NCBI GenBank assembly: GCA_003501375.1
Contig: DNPO01000462.1
Span: 1-6,302 of the forward strand
From: Candidatus Sumerlaeota bacterium
Lineage (GTDB): Bacteria; Sumerlaeota; Sumerlaeia; UBA8349
Length of the DNA: 6,302 bases
Reading direction: 5' to 3'
The stretch's first letter is position 1. Every line of letters starts with the position of its first letter. Under the pieces are notes generated by a model. The model was not told the origin of the DNA. It saw nothing but the letters and a program-made list of their open reading frames with translations, and ran no database searches. This document shows positions 1 through 5,097 of this stretch, piece after piece. Position numbers and translations under genes: made by a program.

Positions 1-518
1 AGGCCGAGCACGATCCCGATGCGCAATCCATCGCGGTGTTAATTGGCAAGTGCGACCTCAACGCCGTGCTGCGCGAACTGGTAGGGCAAACGGCGGTTGC
101 TCCGCGTCGCGAGATCATCGAAAAATCCATCTGCAATGCCGGTGCGATCATTCAGGTTCCCGATGTGAAGTCGGCCATTGAAATCGCCAATGAAAAGGCC
201 CCGGAGCACTTGGAGATCATCACGAAAAACGCGCGCGCGGTGGCGAACAAAATCCGCAATGCAGGCGCTATTTTTCTGGGGCCGTTGACGGCTGAGGCGA
301 TTGGCGATTATGCCGCCGGGCCCAACCATACGCTGCCTACCAGTGGCACGGCGCGGTTCTTTTCGCCGCTATCCGTCTGGTCGTTCTACAAATGCAGCCA
401 CGTGGTGGAGTGCTCGCCCCAGGCGCTGGAAACCCTCGCACCCAGCGTGCTCACCATTGCCGAGGCGGAAGGGTTGTACGCCCACGCCGAAGCGGTGCGC
501 AGGCGGTTGAAAAAATAA
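1..518 (+). CDS. hisD: Histidinol dehydrogenase, C-terminal part (5' end outside window)
   Basis: HisD (EC 1.1.1.23) oxidises L-histidinol to L-histidine in two NAD-dependent, zinc-dependent steps and is the last cytosolic enzyme of the pathway. The frame is open from the window edge: the first whole codon is at 3-5 and gives AEHDPDAQSI, the family zinc-site segment. About 171 of the usual 430 or so residues are visible. The His at 9-11 matches the E. coli zinc ligand His262, and the split codon before it (..ag) would fit the ligand Gln259 as CAG. Further on are the catalytic pair Glu-His in PEHL (204-209), the zinc ligand Asp of GDYA (306-308), the catalytic His of NHTLPT (327-329) and the C-terminal zinc ligand His of YAHAEAV (483-485). 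The in-frame GTG at 36 is therefore internal. The gene ends with TAA and is followed by hisC after 131 bases. All visible active-site residues are intact. Identification is very secure. Confidence 0.96.
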   Translation, partial: AEHDPDAQSIAVLIGKCDLNAVLRELVGQTAVAPRREIIEKSICNAGAIIQVPDVKSAIEIANEKAPEHLEIITKNARAVANKIRNAGAIFLGPLTAEAIGDYAAGPNHTLPTSGTARFFSPLSVWSFYKCSHVVECSPQALETLAPSVLTIAEAEGLYAHAEAVRRRLKK

Positions 519-619
519 AAAGGACTTAAAAGACTGCAAGGACTCAAAGGACAAAAAAACGAAAATCTTTGCGCAGTTGCTATCTGTCCTTTATGTCCTT
601 GCAGTCCTTTACGTCCTTT
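519..619. repeat. Nonamer-based imperfect inverted repeat between hisD and hisC
   Basis: Two 35-base arms, 519-553 and 585-619, pair at 31 of 35 positions around a 31-base loop. Each arm is four tandem nine-base units of consensus AAAGGACNN. The GGAC cores (one is AGAC) start at 522, 531, 540 and 549. The complementary GTCC cores start at 586, 595, 604 and 613, again exactly nine apart. The left arm begins directly after the hisD stop codon, so the hisD-hisC transcript would carry a long hairpin. The only T-rich stretch after it is GTTGTTT (620-626), so it is not a canonical intrinsic terminator. It could reduce read-through, protect a processed 3' end, or be a dispersed intergenic repeat with no role in the operon. 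The sequence does not decide between these. Confidence 0.85.
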
Positions 620-649
620 GTTGTTTAGCCCACTCTTGGAGTCCCCCCC

Positions 650-1693
650 ATGCCTACCCCCTCCCCCATCCGCCCCTACCTTTTGGAAATGGCCGGCTAC
701 ACGCCCGGCGAACAAATCGCAGGGGTGCAAATCATCAAACTCAACACCAACGAGAATCCCTATCCGCCCGCGCAAAGCGTGGTGGACGCCATCAACAACG
801 CCGCCCGCGGTCTCAACTTGTACCCCAATGCCACGTGCATCCCTCTGCGCAAAGCCCTTGCCGCCTACCACGGCGTGCAACCGGAAAACATTCTGGTTGG
901 CAATGGCTCGGACGAAATCCTCCGCATTATTGTGCATGCGTTCATTGGCAAAGGCGACACGCTCGGTGTGGTGGAACCTTCCTATAGCCTGTACCCTGTT
1001 TTAGCGCAGTTGTTCGAGGGCAAGACGAAATTTTACGCGCTGGAAGGACTGGAACGCCTGCCCGAAAACGTTTTCAACGGCCCGGAGCCACTCTTCATTA
1101 TCCCCAATCCCACCCCGCCCATTGGCACGCTGTTCACCAAAGCGGAAATTGCCCGCCTGTGCCGCGAACGTGCCCCGCGCGTGGTGGTGGTGGATGAAGC
1201 ATACGCCGATTTCGCGCAAAAAGATTGCATTTCCCTACTTTCCGAATTTTCAAACTTGATTATTACCCGCACCTTTTCCAAATCCTTCTCGTTGGCGGGT
1301 CTGCGGGTTGGTTACATGATCGCACACCCGGATTTAATCAACGAGTTTAACAAGGTCAAGGACTCGTACAACGTAAATGGTTTGTCGCAGGCCGCTGCGG
1401 GAGCCGCCATTGCCGCCTACAACGAAATGCGCGCCAACGCTGCCTGCATCATCGCCACGCGCGACAAAACCGCGAACACACTGCAAAATATGGGCTATCG
1501 CGTGCATGAATCGCACGGCAATTTTCTCTTTGTCGTTCATCCCGACGCGCACAAGCATTACCTGGCACTGCGCGAACGAAACATTTTAGTTCGTTATTTC
1601 GATCTGCCGAGCCTGCGCGACGGCATGCGTATTTCCATGGGTACAGAAGAGCAAATGGAAACAGTTATTGCCGCGCTCAAAGAAATCATCTAA
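650..1693 (+). CDS. hisC: Histidinol-phosphate aminotransferase
   Basis: HisC (EC 2.6.1.9) transfers an amino group from glutamate to imidazole-acetol phosphate, giving L-histidinol phosphate. It is a cytosolic, usually dimeric, PLP fold-type I enzyme. The 347 residues match the family length. Landmarks are LNTNENP (31-37), NGSDE (85-89), DEAYADF (182-188, with Asp182 and Tyr185), the PLP lysine Lys211 in TFSKSFSLAGLRVGY, Arg219, and the C-terminal phosphate-binding RISMGT with Arg327. The ATG at 650 is chosen because GGAG at 638-641 sits eight bases upstream and the N-terminus reads as a typical HisC start; seven C residues (643-649) fill most of the spacer. One oddity is that the usual NPNNPTG or NPNAPTG loop reads NPTPPIGT (153-160). 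The gene lies downstream of hisD, and a 61-codon gene starts 15 bases after its TAA. Related aminotransferases can act on aromatic amino acids, but the his neighbours support HisC. Confidence 0.95.
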   Translation: MPTPSPIRPYLLEMAGYTPGEQIAGVQIIKLNTNENPYPPAQSVVDAINNAARGLNLYPNATCIPLRKALAAYHGVQPENILVGNGSDEILRIIVHAFIGKGDTLGVVEPSYSLYPVLAQLFEGKTKFYALEGLERLPENVFNGPEPLFIIPNPTPPIGTLFTKAEIARLCRERAPRVVVVDEAYADFAQKDCISLLSEFSNLIITRTFSKSFSLAGLRVGYMIAHPDLINEFNKVKDSYNVNGLSQAAAGAAIAAYNEMRANAACIIATRDKTANTLQNMGYRVHESHGNFLFVVHPDAHKHYLALRERNILVRYFDLPSLRDGMRISMGTEEQMETVIAALKEII

Positions 1694-1711
1694 AAAAAGG
1701 AGAAACACATG
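1691..1711 (+). promoter_or_regulatory. hisC stop / ribosome-binding site / next start junction
   Basis: The hisC stop codon runs into TAAAAAAAGGAG followed by AAACAC and the ATG at 1709. The AAGGAG at 1697-1702, six bases before the ATG, is a near-perfect Shine-Dalgarno site and is the main support for the small downstream gene being translated. The same layout recurs almost base for base at 4406-4426 before hisB: the first 11 bases are identical and the stop-to-start spacing of 15 bases is the same. Confidence 0.8.
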
Positions 1712-1894
1712 AAGTTAAAGTCAAGTATCATTCCCAAGGTTTTCTTACTTGTCGCCCTCTTATCCCTGGCGGCAACATCGCAGGCGCATGCCAGTTGGTT
1801 GTCGCGGATATTAAGTGGCCATCACTACAAGATACACCATAAACACCATAAGTCATCTCCGACGCCACAGCCAACGCCAGATGCTCCTAAATAA
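1709..1894 (+). CDS. Small predicted exported His/Pro-rich peptide
   Basis: I do not recognise a family for this 61-residue product. Residues 1-28 look like a Sec signal peptide: positive MKLKSSIIPK, hydrophobic VFLLVALLSLAA, then AHA before Ser29 as a good signal peptidase I site. The mature part would be only about 33 residues. It has SWLSRILSG, then a basic His cluster with six histidines in positions 38-47 (HHYKIHHKHH), then a Pro/Thr tail (PTPQPTPDAPK). The HHK part comes from a perfect tandem duplication of ACACCATAA (1834-1842 and 1843-1851). The start has a strong AAGGAG site and lies 15 bases after hisC, so it is probably translated. A histidine cluster in an exported peptide could bind Zn, Ni or Cu, but that is inference. 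Alternatives are a remnant of a longer secreted protein or a small envelope-associated peptide. The product contains no cysteine, so it is not a lipoprotein. Confidence 0.65.
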   Translation: MKLKSSIIPKVFLLVALLSLAATSQAHASWLSRILSGHHYKIHHKHHKSSPTPQPTPDAPK

Positions 1895-1957
1895 CAGCGG
1901 TGTAGTAAGAAGTTTGAAACACTCCTGCATGGAAAACGGCCAAGAAAAGGAAATCTA

Positions 1958-3088
1958 ATGGCGCCCAATCTGCACAACGTATTGAAGCGACTCACCCTGT
2001 TTGTTGCTCTAACTACTCCGCTGGCATTGTCTCTGACTGCGTATGCGGACGACGGAAATCATCGTCGGCATTCGCGACCGGAAACGCCGCCTCCGGACAA
2101 ACCCGATGACGCCGCTGTTGTGCGTTCCATCCAAAAACACGCTGCAGAAGGAATGGCGGATTTTCAGGCGAACTTAGCATTGCTTTACGCGGACGGATGG
2201 GACTTGGAAAAAGACCCGAAACAAGCCGTCGCCTGGGCAAAAAAAGCCGCCGCGCAGGATTCCGCGTTGGGGCAGTACACCATGGGCTTCCTGTACTTGT
2301 ACGGCATTGGTGTGGAAAAAGACCCCCTAATCGCGGCGGAATGGATTAAGAAAGCCGTCCGGAAAAAAGAAGAAAATGCACAGTACACGCTTGGGATGAT
2401 GCACATGCAGGGCATCGGGGTGGAAAAGGATTTGACCAAGTACGTTAATCTGGTCACCGATGCGGCAAAGCAGGGCCAAAGTGACGCGATCTGGATGACC
2501 GCGACCCAGTTTCACAACACCCCGAGCATTGAAAACTACGATGGGCGGGCGCTGGAATGGGCCAACAAGGGCGCCAAAGACAACTGCATGACCAAGTCGC
2601 TCCAGATCAAATTGCAGCAGGCTCAAAAACCCTCCGAACAACTGGCGCAAGATGCCGCCAATGGCAATGCGGACGCCCAGTTCGCTCTAGCCACCCATCT
2701 GGCCAATGGCACGGGCGGTTTTAAAAAAGACAGACTCAAGGCCGACCAATGGTACAAGAAAGCAGCGGACAAAGGTTGCATCCCGGCACTTAACACCCAG
2801 GTTTGGGCATACGCCACCAGCACCGATGTTAACCTGTACAACCCCACCGGTTCTTTAAAATACGCCGATCGCCTGGAAGCGCTTGAAGATACCCAAAACG
2901 ACCCGCACCTGATGGACACCATTGCTGCCGCTTACGCCGCCAACAGCAAATTTGACGAAGCGATTGCCATTCAGGAACACGCCGTCTACCTGTTCCAACG
3001 CATGGCGCATGCTACATTCTTGAACAAAGCCGAAGCACGCTTGAAACTGTACCGGAAACACCAGCCGTATCAGGAAGAGAAAAAATAG
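1958..3088 (+). CDS. Exported Sel1-repeat protein with C-terminal TPR-like module (paralog 1)
   Basis: The 376 residues begin with a predicted signal peptide (1-30, ending AYA before Asp31), so the mature protein should be periplasmic or released. A His/Pro-rich linker follows (about 31-52). Sel1-like alpha-alpha repeats of about 36 residues occupy roughly 66-101, 102-137, 138-173, a degenerate 174-206, and 236-272, with signatures such as YLYGIGVEKD and AAEWIKKAV. The C-terminal part (about 273-373) has VWAYATS, then TIAAAYAANSKFDEAIAIQEHAV and a final YRKHQPY. The ATG has AAGGA at 1947-1951, six bases upstream. Sel1 repeats are protein-interaction scaffolds, so a binding or adaptor role is likely, but no partner or catalytic residue can be named. 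The gene lies 63 bases after the small His-rich gene and 333 bases before its paralog at 3422, from which it has diverged strongly except in the C-terminal module. Confidence 0.88.
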   Translation: MAPNLHNVLKRLTLFVALTTPLALSLTAYADDGNHRRHSRPETPPPDKPDDAAVVRSIQKHAAEGMADFQANLALLYADGWDLEKDPKQAVAWAKKAAAQDSALGQYTMGFLYLYGIGVEKDPLIAAEWIKKAVRKKEENAQYTLGMMHMQGIGVEKDLTKYVNLVTDAAKQGQSDAIWMTATQFHNTPSIENYDGRALEWANKGAKDNCMTKSLQIKLQQAQKPSEQLAQDAANGNADAQFALATHLANGTGGFKKDRLKADQWYKKAADKGCIPALNTQVWAYATSTDVNLYNPTGSLKYADRLEALEDTQNDPHLMDTIAAAYAANSKFDEAIAIQEHAVYLFQRMAHATFLNKAEARLKLYRKHQPYQEEKK

Positions 3089-3130
3089 GGAAAGTGTTCA
3101 CCCCCCGATAGATTCTTTGAGAACTGCTGC

Positions 3131-3225
3131 TTTTCAGCGCCAACGGCGCGTTTCATACCAGCCAGGGGCGAAGCCCCTGGGAAAGGGCTTTTAGAGAAAA
3201 GGAGGGCTGCAAGCCCGTTTCATAG
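3131..3225 (+). repeat. Left arm of the composite palindrome
   Basis: Contains, in order: hairpin A, GCGCC-AAC-GGCGC (3137-3149, 5-bp stem); the linker TTTCATACCAG (3151-3161); hairpin B, CCAGGGGC-GAA-GCCCCTGG (3162-3180, 8-bp stem); a 21-base non-conserved spacer; hairpin C, GGGCT-GCA-AGCCC (3204-3216, 5-bp stem); then GTTTCATAG (3217-3225). The word TTTCATA follows both hairpin A and hairpin C, so the element appears modular. Confidence 0.88.
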
Positions 3226-3264
3226 TGACAGGTGGAGATATGGAATTCTTGGGTTTATGGTAAC

Positions 3265-3359
3265 CTATGAAACGGGCTTGCAGCCCTCTAAGTTTTTATT
3301 TGTTCTTGTCCTGGGGCTTCGCCCCAGGCTGGTATGAAATGCGCCGTTGGCGCTAAAAA
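3265..3359 (-). repeat. Right arm of the composite palindrome
   Basis: This is the inverted copy of 3131-3225. It contains hairpin C (GGGCT-TGC-AGCCC, 3274-3286), hairpin B (CCTGGGGC-TTC-GCCCCAGG, 3310-3328) and hairpin A (GCGCC-GTT-GGCGC, 3341-3353), joined by TATGAAA words. Hairpin B differs from the left arm at two positions, 3312 and 3326, and these are the two members of a single base pair of its own stem, so the stem remains perfect. Confidence 0.88.
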
Positions 3360-3383
3360 ACAACCAATGTAGTGTCTATTGTT

Positions 3384-3395
3384 GTGTGCGCACAC
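3384..3395. promoter_or_regulatory. Perfect 12-bp palindrome upstream of the second Sel1 gene
   Basis: GTGTGCGCACAC is a perfect dyad and also a strictly alternating purine-pyrimidine tract. It lies 26 bases before the ATG at 3422. It could be an operator for a dimeric regulator, or a local tract able to adopt Z-DNA. I see no convincing -35/-10 pair around it; TCTAAA at 3396-3401 is a weak -10 candidate without a good -35. A regulatory role is speculative. Confidence 0.35.
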
Positions 3396-3421
3396 TCTAA
3401 AGTAGGAAAAGGAATCTTCTC

Positions 3422-4408
3422 ATGCGCTGTAAATCAAAAACATTTGCCAGCAGCCTGATGATCGCTTGCTCCTGCTCGTTTTTATTTACGGCGTATGCGG
3501 AGGACGCGATACCCCCCCCGCAGACAGAATTGATGATGGGGACGGAAGATCACGATACCCCTGAATCCATCCAGTTAGATGCGGCCAAGGGTGACGCAAA
3601 CACGCAACTTACTTTGGCAAAAATGTATTTTAGCGGGAATCAAGTTCCAAAAGATGTAGCAAATGCCATTAAGTGGTATCGTAAGGCTGCAGAACAAAAC
3701 AATACAGAGGCCATGTTCTGTTTGTCTGAAATTTATCGGAACGGTTTTGATATAGAAAAAGACGAAAAACAAGGGATCATGTGGTTGCAAAAAGCAGCGA
3801 ACCAAGGACATGTTCTGGCTCAATGTGATTTGGGAATAGCCTATCGGGATGGATCGTCCGCTCTTGCCAAAAATGAAATAAAGTCGTTCGAGTGGCTTGA
3901 AAAAGCAGCATGCGGGGGGAGTGATCTGGCAAAGTTCGCCTTGATGGTTTCCGTTAATGCTTGGCAACAACTGCCGATAAACGAAAAAACCGTTGACCCG
4001 GCAGATTTTAAAACACAATACGTGCTGGGGAAAAAATATTGGAAGGGCGCACAATGCCCCGTAGATAAGAAAAAAGCCATTCTCTGGTATACGAAATCTG
4101 CGCAACAAGGGTGTTACCAGGCCATGAATGAATTGGCATGGTTATACGCGACCAGCCCGGAAAAAGAAATTAGGAATGGTACCAAAGCATTAGAGTATGC
4201 AAGAAAAGCGATGAAAAAGGGAAGAATGCTTCCCGAAACAATAGATACTTTTGCTGCCGCTTATGCCGCCAACGGCCAATTTGACGAAGCCATCACCGCA
4301 GAAAATCGTGCCATTGCACTTTTCAACGCGCAGGATAGAGATGGTGAAGCAAAAGCGGCGGAACGACGATTAATAATTTACCAACATAAGCGACCCTATC
4401 TGGAATAA
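3422..4408 (+). CDS. Exported Sel1-repeat protein with C-terminal TPR-like module (paralog 2)
   Basis: The 328 residues start with a predicted signal peptide (1-26, ending AYA before Glu27), followed by a Pro-rich stretch encoded partly by eight C residues (3512-3519). Sel1-like repeats lie at about 58-93, 94-129, 130-166 and 196-230, with motifs such as AIKWYRKAAEQ, WLQKAANQG and ILWYTKSAQQG. Residues about 167-195 are degenerate. The C-terminal module has ELAWLYATSPEKEIRNG, DTFAAAYAANGQFDEAI and the end YQHKRPYLE, parallel to paralog 1. AAGGA at 3409-3413, eight bases before the ATG, supports this start. The middle of the gene is clearly A+T-richer than paralog 1 (hand counts of 38% and 32% G+C in 3601-3660 and 3721-3780, against 63% in 2221-2280). 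hisB starts 15 bases after the TAA, so the two are probably co-transcribed. The function is most likely protein-protein binding in the envelope; the partner is unknown. Confidence 0.88.
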   Translation: MRCKSKTFASSLMIACSCSFLFTAYAEDAIPPPQTELMMGTEDHDTPESIQLDAAKGDANTQLTLAKMYFSGNQVPKDVANAIKWYRKAAEQNNTEAMFCLSEIYRNGFDIEKDEKQGIMWLQKAANQGHVLAQCDLGIAYRDGSSALAKNEIKSFEWLEKAACGGSDLAKFALMVSVNAWQQLPINEKTVDPADFKTQYVLGKKYWKGAQCPVDKKKAILWYTKSAQQGCYQAMNELAWLYATSPEKEIRNGTKALEYARKAMKKGRMLPETIDTFAAAYAANGQFDEAITAENRAIALFNAQDRDGEAKAAERRLIIYQHKRPYLE

Positions 4409-4426
4409 AAAAAGGAAAACACCATG
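4406..4426 (+). promoter_or_regulatory. Sel1 stop / ribosome-binding site / hisB start junction
   Basis: TAAAAAAAGGAA is followed by AACACC and the hisB ATG at 4424. The Shine-Dalgarno AAGGA at 4412-4416 lies seven bases before the start. The first 11 bases equal those of the hisC junction at 1691-1701, the downstream AAACAC-ATG part also recurs with a one-base shift, and both junctions have 15 bases between stop and start. The tight spacing argues that hisB is translated from a transcript that also covers the Sel1 gene. Confidence 0.8.
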
Positions 4427-5011
4427 TCCCGTACTGCAACGATCAAACGCGAAACCAAAGAAACCCAACTCACCGTGGAAATCAATCTGGATGGCGAAGG
4501 CGTCTTTCAGGGCGGGGTGGGCGTGCCGTTTTTTGAACACATGCTCGACCTGCTGGCCAAACACGGTTTGCTCGATCTGAAAATTACCGGCAAGGGCGAC
4601 ACGCACATTGACCCGCATCACACGGTCGAAGACACCGGCATTGTGCTGGGCAAAGCGCTCGCCGAAGCGCTCGGCGACAAGAAGGGCATCACACGTTACG
4701 GCACCGCCTACATTCCCATGGATGAAACGCTGGCGCGTTGCACGATGGATATTTGCGCCCGCCCCTATCTGCACTTTGATGTCGCCGTGGCCAATGAGCG
4801 CATCGGGGATTTTGACTCCGAACTCACTGAGGAATTCTTCCGCGCCGTCGCCATGAATGCGGGCATCACGTTGCACCTCGAACTGCTCTACGGTAAAAAT
4901 AGCCACCATGTGGTCGAAGCGCTGTTCAAGGCTTTTGCCCGCGCTTTGCGTCAGGCGGTTTCCAATGATCCGCGCATGACCGGTGTGCCATCCACCAAAG
5001 GCGCGTTGTAA
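4424..5011 (+). CDS. hisB: Imidazoleglycerol-phosphate dehydratase
   Basis: HisB (EC 4.2.1.19) dehydrates imidazole-glycerol phosphate to imidazole-acetol phosphate, the substrate of HisC. It is a Mn-dependent cytosolic enzyme that assembles into a 24-mer in known examples. The 195 residues match the monofunctional form; there is no fused histidinol-phosphatase domain as in E. coli. Landmarks are FFEHML (36-41, His39), HHTVEDTG (65-72, with His65, His66, Glu69), the RYGTAYIPMDE segment (91-101), NSHHVVEALFKA (159-170, with His161, His162, Glu165) and the C-terminal STKG (190-193). The two HHxxE sites are the manganese-binding motifs of the family and both are intact. The ATG at 4424 gives the usual short N-terminus (SRTATIKRETKET). 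The gene is the last of the plus-strand group and converges on the dehydrogenase gene. Its distance from hisC (2.7 kb) is unusual and is caused by the exported-protein genes. Confidence 0.96.
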   Translation: MSRTATIKRETKETQLTVEINLDGEGVFQGGVGVPFFEHMLDLLAKHGLLDLKITGKGDTHIDPHHTVEDTGIVLGKALAEALGDKKGITRYGTAYIPMDETLARCTMDICARPYLHFDVAVANERIGDFDSELTEEFFRAVAMNAGITLHLELLYGKNSHHVVEALFKAFARALRQAVSNDPRMTGVPSTKGAL

Positions 5012-5026
5012 CAACTGGGTGGGGAA

Positions 5027-5082
5027 AGAGAGAAAATCCTGTAAATCAGTTCATCTCTGTTGAAAAGATTTTGCAGCTCTCT
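5027..5082. terminator. Possible weak bidirectional terminator between convergent genes
   Basis: The 86-base gap between hisB and the minus-strand dehydrogenase contains a dyad: AGAGAG-AAAATC (5027-5038) can pair with GATTTT and CTCTCT (5067-5072 and 5077-5082), with a four-base bulge (GCAG) and a 28-base loop. A terminator is expected between convergent genes, but the stem is A+T-rich, the loop is long and there is no clean T-run. This is a weak call. Confidence 0.3.
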
Positions 5083-5097
5083 GCGCCTCGTTAAAGC

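Larger units (their letters stand above)
3131..3359. repeat. Composite long palindrome with six nested hairpins (BIME-like)
   Basis: This fills most of the 333-base gap between the two Sel1 genes. Arms 3131-3225 and 3265-3359 are inverted copies in a single register, with paired coordinates summing to 6490, around a 39-base centre (3226-3264). The outer block 3136-3180 matches 3310-3354 at 42 of 45 positions. The inner block 3202-3225 matches 3265-3288 at all 24. The 21-base spacers between blocks have equal length but unrelated sequence. Each arm contains three short hairpins with three-base loops. The layout resembles REP/BIME elements, in which two palindromic units face each other. No clear target-site duplication or open reading frame is seen, and no transposase is in the window. 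The rest of the gap holds only an unremarkable 3089-3130 and a 62-base leader before the second gene (3360-3421). Confidence 0.9.

Noticed and set aside
36..518. GTG at 36 as the start of a short complete gene
   Set aside because: The frame is open to the window edge and the residues before it (AEHDPDAQSI) are conserved HisD zinc-site sequence, so the gene is simply cut by the window.
519..619. CRISPR-like array
   Set aside because: The repeats are nine bases long with no unique spacers and are arranged as facing inverted arrays, which does not fit a CRISPR.
386..937. Minus-strand open frame of 183 codons
   Set aside because: It crosses the 3' end of hisD, the nonamer palindrome and the 5' part of hisC in antisense, and has no recognisable motif or ribosome-binding site.
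618..1004. Plus-strand frames overlapping the start of hisC
   Set aside because: They are out of frame with hisC, rich in Pro/Arg/Ser as expected from frame-shifted coding sequence, and hisC accounts for the region.
1895..1957. Promoter in the gap before the first Sel1 gene
   Set aside because: I see no convincing -35/-10 pair; only the ribosome-binding site AAGGA at 1947-1951 is clear.
3131..3359. Insertion sequence or intrinsic terminator
   Set aside because: There is no transposase frame or clear target duplication, and no T-run directly follows a G+C-rich stem on the plus strand; TTTTT at 3293-3297 follows the weak 5-bp hairpin C only after a six-base gap.
4370..5014. Minus-strand open frame of 214 codons opposite hisB
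   Set aside because: It mirrors hisB almost exactly; the hisB motifs are on the plus strand, and the antisense product is a by-product of codon bias.
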